From positions 1 through 64,000 of the forward strand of contig JAABSO010000013.1 in the NCBI GenBank assembly GCA_011390335.1: a stretch of 64,000 bases of DNA. Reading direction: 5' to 3'. Each line of letters begins with the position of its first letter. The stretch's first letter is position 1. The notes beneath the pieces are model-generated. The model was not told where the DNA came from. It made no database searches and saw only the letters and a program-made list of their open reading frames with translations. This document shows positions 35,172-44,034 of this stretch, piece after piece. The position numbers and the translations under genes were made by a program. This stretch comes from Desulfotignum sp. (GTDB lineage: Bacteria > Desulfobacterota > Desulfobacteria > Desulfobacterales > Desulfobacteraceae).

Positions 35172-37174
35172 CAGACCTTGAACTGTCCCACCATCTCCCC
35201 CAGCCGGGCCGCCAGTTTTGACAGGTCTTCAGAACTTTCATTCACCTGGGCGCTGCGGTCTGCCATATCAGCAGCCGACTGGTGGACATCTGTGATATCT
35301 TTTGTTATTTCATGCGCCACAGCGGAACTCTGGCCCACATTCTGGTTGACCTCTTCAATACCGGAGGAAGCCTGACCGATATTGCGTGCAATCTCACCGG
35401 TGGCAGCAGATTGTTCTTCCACAGAAGTGGCAATGGTGGCAACGATCTCATTGACCTCCCGGATTACCTGGGATATTTCATTGATACCGGTCATGGTGCT
35501 GTCAGAGCTATCCTGGATATGGTCAATTTTTGACTTGATATCCATGGATGCTTCCGAAGTCTGCTTGGCCAGTTCCTTGATTTCATTGGCCACCACGGCA
35601 AATCCTTTGCCTGCCTCTCCGGCCCGGGCCGCCTCAATGGTGGCGTTCAAGGACAACAGGTTAACCTGCTCGGAGATGTCGGTAATGGTTTCCACCACCT
35701 TGCCGATGGACTGGGCTGCCTGGCTCAGCTGCTGCATCTTTTCTTTTGAATCTCCTGCCTTTTTAACGGCATTGTCTGAGATGGACCTGGCTTTTTCCGC
35801 ATTCTGGGCAATCTCGCTGATGGTGGCATTCATCTCATCTGCTGCTGCCGCCACTGTGTTGAGGTTGGTACTGGATTCTTCCATGGCTGCGGACACCGAG
35901 TTCATATTTGCGGTCATCTCTTCTGCAGCCGCTGCCACGGTACTGGCTTTTTCCGAGGTGGATTCCGCTCCCCCGGTCATCTGTTCTGAAATGGAGGACA
36001 GCTGTGTGGCTGAGGAGGAAAGGGTATCCACGCCCTGGGAGATATCGGTGATCATGGTCTGGAGCTTGGCCATAAATGTGTTGACCGCTTTTGATAATAT
36101 GCCTATCTCATCCTGGCTGGTCACTGCAAGGCGTTTGGTCAGATCCCCTTCGCCTGTGGAGATATCTTTGAGCCCTGATACCGCATCATTGACGGGCCGT
36201 GTAATGGTTCTTGCGGCAAATGCCAGACATATGCCCACCACCACCATGGCAATCAGGCCCACAACCACATTGTAAAGTGTCATCTCCCTGACATCAGCCA
36301 TGAATTCCGACTGGTCCTGGGTTACCGCGATGCTCCAGCCGGTCAGCGGCACATGGGCAAATCCTGCAATTTTGCGGGTGCCCTGGAAAACATATTCCTC
36401 CACCCCGGACTCCTGGGCCATCATGCGCCGGGTGACCTCTTCCATGCCTTCCAGGGTTTTAAGATCCAGTTCAAAAATAAACTCCTTGTTGGGGTGGGCG
36501 ATGATCACCCCATCTTTGTTGATCACGTAAGGGTAACCGGTGTCTCCGATTTTTACGGATGTGATCTTGTCAGACAGGGTATCCAGTTTCACAACAGCAA
36601 TAAATACCCCGGCAAATGCACCGGCACTGGTTTTCACAGGCGTGCTTGCCACCACCACGGGATTGCCCGAAGATCTTGAGGCAACCGGTTCGCCGATAAT
36701 GGCTTTGCCCTGCTTTGCAGCAATAAAATAATCTCTGTCCTTGATATTCACCTTGTTTTCCCGCATGGCGCCGCCCATGCTGTCACTGACAGACAGTCCA
36801 GCGGCATCAGCCAGAACAAGCAATTCATACTCCTGGCCCACTGACGCAAAGGCCTTGGCCAGTTGGTTGTCCAGGGCTGTGAGGGCATCTTCGGCCCCGT
36901 CCACCCCCTGTTGGGCCACCTGGTCGACTGCATCCTGAACCATGGGGTTTAGTGCCAAGCCCCGGACAAATTTCAACTCCGCTTCCATGACCATACCGGT
37001 CATGGAAGCCAGATCATCCGCCACCTGAAAGACCTCTCCCCGGGCACGGTTAAGAAGCGCATCTGCCGCCTTTTGCAGGGAGATCGCCCCCACCACTATC
37101 AACGGCACCAATACCATGAACAGACCCCCGACAACCAGTTTCACCCCCAGTTTCAGATCCCTGATTTTTTTCAT
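35171..37174 (-). CDS. Methyl-accepting chemotaxis protein (Cache sensor)
   Basis: The 667-residue receptor has a first membrane helix at about 10-32 and a periplasmic double-Cache-type sensor (about 35-290) with the small-ligand signature [19 protein letters not shown] and [19 protein letters not shown] second helix (about 295-318), a HAMP domain and a long cytoplasmic coiled coil follow. The tip motif [21 protein letters not shown] is a standard signalling domain. Cache receptors sense amino acids, carboxylates or other small molecules; the ligand is unknown. There is no CheR-binding pentapeptide at the end. It is translationally coupled to the amidase gene downstream. Confidence 0.93.
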   Translation of the reverse strand: MKKIRDLKLGVKLVVGGLFMVLVPLIVVGAISLQKAADALLNRARGEVFQVADDLASMTGMVMEAELKFVRGLALNPMVQDAVDQVAQQGVDGAEDALTALDNQLAKAFASVGQEYELLVLADAAGLSVSDSMGGAMRENKVNIKDRDYFIAAKQGKAIIGEPVASRSSGNPVVVASTPVKTSAGAFAGVFIAVVKLDTLSDKITSVKIGDTGYPYVINKDGVIIAHPNKEFIFELDLKTLEGMEEVTRRMMAQESGVEEYVFQGTRKIAGFAHVPLTGWSIAVTQDQSEFMADVREMTLYNVVVGLIAMVVVGICLAFAARTITRPVNDAVSGLKDISTGEGDLTKRLAVTSQDEIGILSKAVNTFMAKLQTMITDISQGVDTLSSSATQLSSISEQMTGGAESTSEKASTVAAAAEEMTANMNSVSAAMEESSTNLNTVAAAADEMNATISEIAQNAEKARSISDNAVKKAGDSKEKMQQLSQAAQSIGKVVETITDISEQVNLLSLNATIEAARAGEAGKGFAVVANEIKELAKQTSEASMDIKSKIDHIQDSSDSTMTGINEISQVIREVNEIVATIATSVEEQSAATGEIARNIGQASSGIEEVNQNVGQSSAVAHEITKDITDVHQSAADMADRSAQVNESSEDLSKLAARLGEMVGQFKV

Positions 37175-37297
37175 TTTCCTTGCCCTCCGGTGTAAGATGT
37201 ATCCTGCCCAAAACAGCAGCGATCAGATTGTTTTTCCCTTTCCCCCTGATTATCATACCCTATGCATGCGAAATGTCAACAATCGTTCAGACACAGA

Positions 37298-37461
37298 CAG
37301 GGTAATCACATATTGATGCTGCATCAATGATATTGGCATAGTCCCCTGAGGGTGCCGGGTGACAAAACCGTCAGATGCCAATCTCGGGCCGGTCACACCG
37401 CTACCCTCAGGGGCCGGGTTTCAAGCAGCTGAACAGGATGTGGTTGCATGCGATGGCTCTG
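37298..37461. repeat. Structured dispersed repeat, copy A
   Basis: This 164-bp segment is about 80% identical by eye to 56693-56855. It has an inverted repeat with CCCCTGAGGGT at 37343-37353 and ACCCTCAGGGG at 37403-37413, an imperfect continuation (GCCGGGTGAC against GTCACACCGCT), a shared loop containing CAATCTCGGGCCGG, and a conserved 3' part AACAGGATGTGGTT. It lies in the gap between the divergent chemoreceptor and cyclase genes, the rest of which (37175-37528) holds no gene. It could be a MITE/REP-type element or a structured RNA. Confidence 0.7.
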
Positions 37462-37528
37462 CAGCAATTGCCGGTTCAGAGATCTTTTTGGTTGACAAAC
37501 CCCGGGGGTTACTGCCATATCTTCTGCC

Positions 37529-39148
37529 ATGAACCAGCCTGATACAGACCAGCAGCATCTGTCCCTCAAAGAATTTTATTTCATCGGTATACGGGCTGTT
37601 TTCTTTGGCATCCTGGTGATTTTTCTTCTCAATCTTGCCACCCCGCTGGAATTTATCATCGAACGGTTCAAACAACTGGGTGACAGCGGACATATCTCCT
37701 GGGCAAAGATTATCGCAAGCCGGCTGGGCATTTTTTTCAGCCTGGCAGCCCTTTCCTGTGTTCCGTTTTTGGTTATTCTCAAAAAATTTCTGTCGCCGGT
37801 AGCTGCCTGCCTGAAACAGGCAAACCTTCAGGAATCCATCGGCCAGGAACTTGAAAAAAAGGCCCGGCAGCGGCTGGTCAACCTGCCTTTTTTCATGGTG
37901 CCTGTATTTATTTTTTTGTGGACCTTCATCCCGTTATCTGTTTTTTTGGCAGCAGTTCTTACAGACAGAATGGATTTTGGGACAGCCCTTGTTTTTACCA
38001 TCAGGTCTGCCATGGTGGGGTGTATTTCCGCTGCCATTGTTTTTTTCGGCATGGAAGCCCAGGCCAGAAAACAGCTGATCCCCTTTTTTTTCCCCAACGG
38101 AGAACTGTCTTCCACAGACGGCACACGACAGCTTTCCATTTCCCGCAGGGTTCGGGCCTTTTTCAGAGTGGGCAGCCTGATCCCTCTTGCCAACATTGTC
38201 ATGACCCTGTTTATTCTCTATTTGCAGGTGGAAAACAATACGGTTTCCGCCAAAACATACGGTTTGGGTGTGCTCATTTTTTCTCTGGTGGTATTTGTTG
38301 TATTCTTTCTGTCAGCAGGATTTGGAAACAGGCTGTTTGCCCGGTCCATCTCTGATCCCCTGGAACGGATATTAACTGCGGTTGAACAGGCAAAAAAAGG
38401 CAATTACGCTGCCCGGGTAAAAGTGGTATCCAATGATGAGATCGGCATATTGGGGGATGCAACCAACCGGATGATCCAGGGATTGGAAGAAAAAGAAAGG
38501 CTCAACGATATGTTCGGCCGGTATGTCACCCCCCAGATAAGAGATGAGATTCTTTCCGGCAATATCCCCCTGGACGGGGAGTACAAAGAGGTAACCGTCC
38601 TGTTTGCAGATTTGCGCGATTATACCCCCATGGCTGAATCCCGTGATCCCAAACAGGTGGTGCAGATCCTCAATGCCTATTTCAAAGAAATGGAGGCTGC
38701 GGTAACGGCCCATAACGGCCTGATCCTCCAGTTTCTGGGGGATGAAATCTATGCAGTGTTCGGTGCACCGGTGGCCTGCCGGAACCATCCTGAACAGGCG
38801 TTTCTCACAGCCCTTGACATGAACCGGCGGCTGGCTGATGTAAACCGCAGGTTTGAAGCCCGGCAGTGGCCGCCCCTGACCCACGGCATCGGCATCCATA
38901 CCGGCAGGGCAGTGGCCGCCTGCATCGGCAGCCCTGACCGGCTTTCCTATCTGCTGGTGGGGGACACCATCAACCTGGCATCCCGTCTCCAGTCTCTGAC
39001 GCGCGAACTGGATGCCGGCATCATCATTTCCGCTGATACCATTGCCCGTCTGCCCCGGCACCTTGTGCAGGAAAATCTGTTCAGACAATCACAGACCGTG
39101 CAGGTCAAAGGTCGACAGATGGATGTGGATATCTTTGTTATCGCCTGA
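37529..39148 (+). CDS. Class III adenylate/guanylate cyclase, membrane-bound
   Basis: The 539-residue protein has about six membrane helices (residues 15-270), a HAMP domain (about 270-325) and a C-terminal class III cyclase domain. Catalytic features are visible: metal aspartates in LFADLRDYTPM and FLGDEIYAVFG, and the transition-state pair in GDTINLASRLQ. It likely makes cAMP from ATP; the purine-specifying residues were not resolved, so cGMP is possible. The unusual six-helix N-terminus is the CHASE-less membrane type found in deltaproteobacteria. It is convergent with the FAD oxidoreductase gene, 5 nt apart. Confidence 0.9.
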   Translation: MNQPDTDQQHLSLKEFYFIGIRAVFFGILVIFLLNLATPLEFIIERFKQLGDSGHISWAKIIASRLGIFFSLAALSCVPFLVILKKFLSPVAACLKQANLQESIGQELEKKARQRLVNLPFFMVPVFIFLWTFIPLSVFLAAVLTDRMDFGTALVFTIRSAMVGCISAAIVFFGMEAQARKQLIPFFFPNGELSSTDGTRQLSISRRVRAFFRVGSLIPLANIVMTLFILYLQVENNTVSAKTYGLGVLIFSLVVFVVFFLSAGFGNRLFARSISDPLERILTAVEQAKKGNYAARVKVVSNDEIGILGDATNRMIQGLEEKERLNDMFGRYVTPQIRDEILSGNIPLDGEYKEVTVLFADLRDYTPMAESRDPKQVVQILNAYFKEMEAAVTAHNGLILQFLGDEIYAVFGAPVACRNHPEQAFLTALDMNRRLADVNRRFEARQWPPLTHGIGIHTGRAVAACIGSPDRLSYLLVGDTINLASRLQSLTRELDAGIIISADTIARLPRHLVQENLFRQSQTVQVKGRQMDVDIFVIA

Positions 39149-39153
39149 GAGCG

Positions 39154-40332
39154 TTATACCACGTTCAACTCTTTATACAGCCTGTTGGCAGCAAACCGCT
39201 CAAATGCGAAACAGGTCAGATCCAGTGTTCTGTATTTCCCATAGGTGACCAGTTCAGAAACCGCCCTGCCCACACCCGGTGCCTGCTGCAGCCCGTGTCC
39301 GCTGAACCCGTTGGCAAAAATAAAATTGGTCACCTCAGGATGGGCACCGATGATGGCATTCTGGTCCTTTACATTATAGGCGTAATGACCGGCCCAGGAG
39401 GATATCCGTTTGATGGCGTCAAACGCCGGCACCCGTTCAGCCAGAATCGGCCACAACTGCTCTTCAAACACCGAATAATCCATGAAAAAATCCTCGCAGT
39501 CTGGATCATTGTTTTCATCCGGGGATTTGCCGCAGATATAATTTTCTCCTTCAGGCCTGAAGTAGGCCCCGGTGGGGTCCACCACCAGCGGGCAATCAGG
39601 CAGCCGGGTATTGCATTTAAACAAAAACACAAACCGCTTGCGGGAATGGACCGGCAGATCATTGATTCCGGCCATTTCTGCCAGGCGTGCCGCCTTTGGT
39701 CCGGCTGCATTGACAAATGTGCCGCCATATATGGTTTCACCGGACTCCAAAGTTATGTGCGAAATTTTCTGCCCGGTGCGCTGGATCCCCACTACCTTGT
39801 CTTTCAGATATGTTACGCCCAGGCTTTTGGCTTTGTTTTTAAATGCCATGGTAAGGCAATGGGGATCAAACCAGCCTGCATCTGCAAATCCATATGACCC
39901 GGCACAAAGATCATCTGTGTGCAGCCAGTCAAATTTTTCTTTTAACCCGGCCTGGTCCAGAATCTGCACCTTGGCGCCGGCAGCTGTCTGTGTTTCATGA
40001 TTTTTCTGCAATACCGGCATCCCTTTTTCAGTTGCCAGAAAAAGATACCCGTTTTCCATAAAATCAACAGTTACCGGGTCATCATCAAATCGTAAATGCG
40101 CATCGATATTTTTAATAAATGATGCACCAAATTGTGACAGCTGTATATTTTCCGTGTTGGAAAACTGCTGGCGGATGCCGCCGGCAGAAAGACTTGTGGA
40201 ACACTGGGCATAGGTGGGGTCTTTTTCAACCACCAGAATTTTCCCTGTAAAGTCGGGATTGCTGGCCAGAAAATATGCTGTTGAACTGCCCATGACCGCC
40301 CCGCCGATAATTATTACATCATAGGTTTCCAT
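39154..40332 (-). CDS. FAD-dependent amine/amino-acid oxidoreductase (DAO family)
   Basis: The 392-residue flavoprotein has the dinucleotide motif DVIIIGGAVMGSSTAYFLAS at its N-terminus, the ATG-type VNAAGPKAARLA segment and the C-terminal FANGFSGHGLQQAPGVGRAV. These place it with the glycine/D-amino-acid/sarcosine oxidase group. It oxidises a secondary or primary amine or amino acid; the substrate is unknown and in an anaerobe the acceptor is probably not oxygen. It is divergent from a GntR regulator, with palindromic GTATAC sites in the gap, so it is probably that regulator's target. Confidence 0.88.
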   Translation of the reverse strand: METYDVIIIGGAVMGSSTAYFLASNPDFTGKILVVEKDPTYAQCSTSLSAGGIRQQFSNTENIQLSQFGASFIKNIDAHLRFDDDPVTVDFMENGYLFLATEKGMPVLQKNHETQTAAGAKVQILDQAGLKEKFDWLHTDDLCAGSYGFADAGWFDPHCLTMAFKNKAKSLGVTYLKDKVVGIQRTGQKISHITLESGETIYGGTFVNAAGPKAARLAEMAGINDLPVHSRKRFVFLFKCNTRLPDCPLVVDPTGAYFRPEGENYICGKSPDENNDPDCEDFFMDYSVFEEQLWPILAERVPAFDAIKRISSWAGHYAYNVKDQNAIIGAHPEVTNFIFANGFSGHGLQQAPGVGRAVSELVTYGKYRTLDLTCFAFERFAANRLYKELNVV

Positions 40333-40434
40333 GTGTGATTACTCCTTTTTCCGGCTGTGGCACCCCACAGACACTTAGGTTTATTTTGGTTGCTTTTTTT
40401 TCCTCCTGCAACGGAAGATTTTTATAATATTTTA

Positions 40435-40446
40435 TTGGTATACCAA
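40435..40446. promoter_or_regulatory. Operator palindrome TTGGTATACCAA, site 1
   Basis: A perfect 12-bp palindrome in the gap between the divergent FAD oxidoreductase and GntR genes, followed by AAAAAATATT. GTATAC-centred sites are known for FCD-type GntR regulators. A related half-conserved site lies 87 bp away. Confidence 0.6.
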
Positions 40447-40522
40447 AAAAATATTTAAAGTCAATATCTATTTTATCCCTTTTTTCAGTGGTAAAATCTG
40501 GAAAAAGCAGATATGTATTATT

Positions 40523-40534
40523 ATAGTATACCAA
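40523..40534. promoter_or_regulatory. Operator-like sequence ATAGTATACCAA, site 2
   Basis: Shares GTATACCAAA and the following AAATATT with site 1, but its left half is degenerate. It lies 21 bp upstream of the GntR start codon, a position suited to autoregulation. Confidence 0.5.
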
Positions 40535-40554
40535 ACAAATATTAAAAAAGGCCC

Positions 40555-41211
40555 ATGAACCAGCACATTTATCATACCCTGCACAACCGGATTGTCTTTT
40601 TAACATATGCACCAGGGCAGATTCTCAAGGAACAGGTCCTGGCTGAAGAGTTCGGTGTCAGCCGCACGCCTTTGCGCACGGTATTGTTCCGACTGGAATG
40701 GGAACATCTGGTCAAAATACTGCCCCGCACAGGGATTCAGGTTTCAGAACTTGAACTGAACACCATAACCCACCTGTTTCAGGCCCGGCTGGAGCTGGAA
40801 TCGGTCATCGGCACCCTGGCGGCGGAACGGTTTTCCAAACCCCATTTCACCCGCCTGGATGAATGCATGGAACAATGCCGGCAGCTGTTGGACCTTAGGG
40901 ACACCGAAGCATTGGGGCGGATGGACATGAATCTGAAACAGATCTTTCATGATGCGGCAGGCAACCCGTTTCTTACGGAGATGTCGGACCGATTCTATGT
41001 GCTGACCTTCCGCCTGTGGTATTTCAACCTGCTAAAAATGGACAACCAGGCCTGGAGACAGGAGGTTCTGTGTCTGCAGGCAGATGTAAAAACCCTGATA
41101 GATATTCTGGCCAAAGGAACCCCGGAGAGGGTGGGGAAAACCAGAAAAAGCCAGCTTCTGGCGCATGTGGAGCGTATCCGTGCCACATTCCTGGGGCTGT
41201 CCGGGATCTGA
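40555..41211 (+). CDS. GntR-family transcriptional regulator (FCD type)
   Basis: The 218-residue regulator has a winged helix-turn-helix (residues about 10-68: LKEQVLAEEFGVSRTPLRTVL, then a RTGIQVSEL wing) and an all-helical FCD ligand domain (about 75-210). That domain has the D/H metal-site pattern visible in MDMNLKQIFHDAAGNPFL. Regulators of this class sense organic acids or amino-acid-derived metabolites. Two GTATAC-centred sites upstream suggest that it controls the divergent FAD oxidoreductase gene and itself. It may also affect the crotonase gene that converges on it. Confidence 0.88.
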   Translation: MNQHIYHTLHNRIVFLTYAPGQILKEQVLAEEFGVSRTPLRTVLFRLEWEHLVKILPRTGIQVSELELNTITHLFQARLELESVIGTLAAERFSKPHFTRLDECMEQCRQLLDLRDTEALGRMDMNLKQIFHDAAGNPFLTEMSDRFYVLTFRLWYFNLLKMDNQAWRQEVLCLQADVKTLIDILAKGTPERVGKTRKSQLLAHVERIRATFLGLSGI

Positions 41212-41265
41212 TATTTGCTAACCGTCTGTAAATATTTTGGTTAAAACCGAAATATTTTGCCATAT

Positions 41266-42045
41266 TCAGGAAGCACTCTTTTTATCCATGGCGGCCTGGA
41301 CAAATGACAAGGTGGCCTTGACATCCTTGTTCAACAGGGCGTTGCACATGCTGTCCTGCCAGTTGTCGGCTGCCAGGTCCTGTGCAATCTTTTGGGCGGT
41401 ATCTGATTTCAGGCTTTTTTTGAGCTGGACAAAGGGCTGGTTGGGGGTATCGATCCACAGGCTGATGATCTGTTTTGCCCGGACAATCAGCTGGTCTTCT
41501 TCCACCAGTTCATCCACCATCTCCTGTGCCAGGGCACAGGTTACGTCCCTCATCTCCCCGAAATACATGACATCCCGGAACCGTTTGTCAGAATCCAGTC
41601 CGAACCGCATAATGGCGGCCTGGGCAATGGTCAGTCCCAGTCCGATCTTTATCTCGCTCATGCCCAGTTTTATTTTCGGATGGTTTTTCACCAGCCGAAA
41701 ATCCGAGGCCATGGCCAGAATCAGGCCCATGGCCGCACAATGGCCGTTTATGGCGCACACCACCGGCTTTGTGCAGGTAAAATAATCCAGCAGCACCTGT
41801 TCTTCCCTGGTGAAAAATGAAATAACCGCCTCTTTGTCGGCAAAATCCACAAACATGGGCAGGCTGAAGCCGCTGGAAAAAAACCGGCCCTCACCGGTGA
41901 GAATCAGCCCTTTTATGCCGGCATTCTGGTTTACCTCTGCGACAATGTCTGCCAGCTGGTCCAGGGTCTCCCGGGTAACGGCATTGGTTTTTTGGTCTGA
42001 CAGGCAGGCAATGATGATCTGGTCTTCCACGATTTTTTTCAGCAT
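41266..42045 (-). CDS. Enoyl-CoA hydratase/isomerase-fold protein with one catalytic Glu
   Basis: The 259-residue crotonase-fold protein has the oxyanion-hole segments (SSGFSLPMFVDF and INGHCAAMGLILAM) and the MSEIKIGLGL region. Compared with rat enoyl-CoA hydratase, the Glu164 equivalent is kept (the E of MSEI) but the Glu144 position in GGGCELAM reads Ile here (GLILAM). One-glutamate members usually act as double-bond isomerases or perform other CoA-ester chemistry, so hydratase activity is doubtful. It lies alone on the minus strand beside the plus-strand aromatic-like island and could serve that pathway. Confidence 0.82.
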   Translation of the reverse strand: MLKKIVEDQIIIACLSDQKTNAVTRETLDQLADIVAEVNQNAGIKGLILTGEGRFFSSGFSLPMFVDFADKEAVISFFTREEQVLLDYFTCTKPVVCAINGHCAAMGLILAMASDFRLVKNHPKIKLGMSEIKIGLGLTIAQAAIMRFGLDSDKRFRDVMYFGEMRDVTCALAQEMVDELVEEDQLIVRAKQIISLWIDTPNQPFVQLKKSLKSDTAQKIAQDLAADNWQDSMCNALLNKDVKATLSFVQAAMDKKSAS

Positions 42046-42351
42046 TTGGTTGTTCCTTTCTTTTTTATGAACATTGTTTTATCCCATAATCTGCATGGAT
42101 TCAAGCTTTGTAAAAAAGTTGTTAAAAATCCTTTGACTTTGCAGGGAATTTGGTCATATCGTTTGGTCCAGCAGTGAACCGGCAGCCCAATAACGGCCAT
42201 GCACTGACGGGCACGTGAAAGCTGTTAGCTGTTAGCTGTTAGCTTTTAGCTGTTAGTAACCAGAGGTGAAAAAATTTGCAATTGTTTATTGGAAGCTGAT
42301 AACTGAGTACTGACGGCTTTCATAAAATATAACCAGGAAAAAAGAGATGCC
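42046..42351. other. Intergenic stretch with heptanucleotide tandem repeat
   Basis: A 306-nt gap between the divergent crotonase and SCP2-like genes. It contains five tandem copies of GCTGTTA at 42221-42255 (the fourth reads GCTTTTA) and should carry the promoters of both flanking genes. I could not single out a strong promoter. No gene is seen. Confidence 0.5.
42221..42255. repeat. Tandem repeat (GCTGTTA)x5
   Basis: Units at 42221, 42228, 42235, 42242 (GCTTTTA) and 42249. It lies about 100 nt upstream of the start of the metabolic island. Unit number could vary by slippage. Confidence 0.9.
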
Positions 42352-42882
42352 ATGACAGATTTTATGGAAATACCCCCCGGCAGGCACTATATGAAAAGAT
42401 GGTATCTTTCCTGCATGCTCTGGTTTTTCGGCCGGGCCATCCAGGCGGCGGCCCGGGTGGATGATGGGGTAAAATCCGAATTTGCCGCCATGCCGGACAA
42501 TTTCACCTTCTGCCTGGGGGCTTTTCCCTCAGGCCCTTATATGGTGGTGGGAAAAGATGCCCGCGGCCGGGTCAGATACCTGGGATCCTGCATTTCTGAC
42601 CGCACCATTCACCTGCACCTGATGTTCAAAAATCCGGCCCTTTTGTTCAGGGTGTTTGCCTTCCAGGAAAGTACTTCTGTGGCCAATGCCCGAAACCGGC
42701 TGTATGTGCACGGGGATGTGCCCCAGGCCTGTGCTGTGGTGCGGATCATGGACATGATCCAGGTTTTTCTGCTGCCCAAATTTCTGGCAAAACGCGCTGT
42801 CAAGCGCTATCCTGCCTGGCCCCTGAAACGCCGTACCCTTGTCCGGGCACAGGTCTATGTCCGGGCTTTCGCCGGATTGTAA
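42352..42882 (+). CDS. SCP2-like small-domain protein
   Basis: The 176-residue protein lacks a clear signal peptide. Its middle (MPDNFTFCLGAF, ARGRVRYLGSC, IHLHLMFKNPALLFRVFAFQ, RLYVHGDVPQACAVVRIMDM) resembles a sterol-carrier-protein-2 fold, which binds hydrophobic or acyl-CoA ligands. The C-terminus LLPKFLAKRAVKRYP is basic. It opens the island, 10 nt upstream of the first alcohol-dehydrogenase-like gene, and so probably handles or tethers the pathway's substrate. Family assignment is by pattern only. Confidence 0.6.
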   Translation: MTDFMEIPPGRHYMKRWYLSCMLWFFGRAIQAAARVDDGVKSEFAAMPDNFTFCLGAFPSGPYMVVGKDARGRVRYLGSCISDRTIHLHLMFKNPALLFRVFAFQESTSVANARNRLYVHGDVPQACAVVRIMDMIQVFLLPKFLAKRAVKRYPAWPLKRRTLVRAQVYVRAFAGL

Positions 42883-42892
42883 GGAGATATCC

Positions 42893-44026
42893 ATGACCGC
42901 CTTAAATCATTTTTTGTGCCGGACCAAAACCGCCTTTGGCACCCATGCCCTGGACCACCTGCCCTTTGACCTGTCCGGCATGAACGCACGCAAACCAATT
43001 GTCATCACAGACCAGGCAGCCAGGGATGCAGGCGTGCATCTGGCGCTGGCCGGTGCATGCAGGGACACGCACCTGGCCCTGGGCCTGGCCACCCTGACAG
43101 ATGCCGGCGATTTTGAAACCCTGTACCACCTGTTTGTGGACAAGGGATATGACAGCATCATCGCCCTGGGTACAGGGCTGGTGGTCCAGACGGCCAAAGC
43201 CCTGAACCTGGCGGTATGCCTCGGTCCTGAACGGCTACGATCCCCTGCCGGCCCCGGGCAGATCAAAGGGCCCCTGCTGCCCCTGGTATATATTCCCACC
43301 CACCCGGAAACCGGGCAGGATACTGCCGGTGAAACCTTTTTTTCAGGCTATTGCTTTGTATCTGCCAACCTGATGCCCGATATTGCGGTCATCACGGCGG
43401 AGACCATGCTCGGCACCCCGCAGGCTGCTGTCCTGGATTCCGGATTATCCAGTCTGGCCACCTGCTGTGAAGCCTTTGCTTTTTCCGGCAACCCCTTTGT
43501 CAGATCCTATGCCGATGCAGGGATTCGCCTGGTCATGGATACCCTGCTTTTTCTTGCGCAGCAATCCGACCATGGGGATCTTTTGTGCCAGAAAGCCGGA
43601 AAAAACCGACAGCTTCCCCTGGCAAAACTGGCCCATGCCGCTGCTGTATCCGGGTATATCCAATCCAATTTTCCGGATCTGAAAACCCGGCAGGCAGGTG
43701 CTCACTTCACAGCTTTACACCCTGCCCCGTCTGCCTCCCTGTCTTCGGGTTTGTGCATGGCCCTGGCACTTGTGCATCTTTTTGAAAACAGCAAAGACAC
43801 ATGCCCCTGGCTGGGAAAACTGCTGCTGCCCCTCACTGATGCAGCTTATTACGCCGGTGTTCCCGGACCCGGACAGCCGGATGCAGCTGTCCGGGTTATC
43901 AGAAAATTGCTGCATGCATTGTCTGAAACCGTTCCCGGAGGTATGCCGAAAACCCTTGATGCAGCCGGCCTGACACCCCGGCAGATATCTCAAATTACAG
44001 ACCTGCTGACATATGCACAGCCATAA
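42893..44026 (+). CDS. Iron-ADH family paralogue lacking metal ligands
   Basis: The 377-residue protein has the length and fold order of group III (iron-containing) alcohol dehydrogenases, but its catalytic site is degraded. The nucleotide loop reads ALGTGLVVQTAK in place of GGGSxxDxAK. The ligand segment AMDALSHAVE of its neighbour reads GLSSLATCCEAF, losing Asp and His. The HxxGHxxG...H segment reads LHPAPSASLSSG, losing the histidines. It starts at ATG 42893 behind AAGGAG and is followed 8 nt later by an intact paralogue. It may be a non-catalytic partner of that enzyme. Confidence 0.8.
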   Translation: MTALNHFLCRTKTAFGTHALDHLPFDLSGMNARKPIVITDQAARDAGVHLALAGACRDTHLALGLATLTDAGDFETLYHLFVDKGYDSIIALGTGLVVQTAKALNLAVCLGPERLRSPAGPGQIKGPLLPLVYIPTHPETGQDTAGETFFSGYCFVSANLMPDIAVITAETMLGTPQAAVLDSGLSSLATCCEAFAFSGNPFVRSYADAGIRLVMDTLLFLAQQSDHGDLLCQKAGKNRQLPLAKLAHAAAVSGYIQSNFPDLKTRQAGAHFTALHPAPSASLSSGLCMALALVHLFENSKDTCPWLGKLLLPLTDAAYYAGVPGPGQPDAAVRVIRKLLHALSETVPGGMPKTLDAAGLTPRQISQITDLLTYAQP

Positions 44027-44034
44027 GGAGCCCC

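Noticed and set aside
42221..42255. CRISPR-like array
   Set aside because: Seven-base units with no spacers and no cas genes; a simple tandem repeat.
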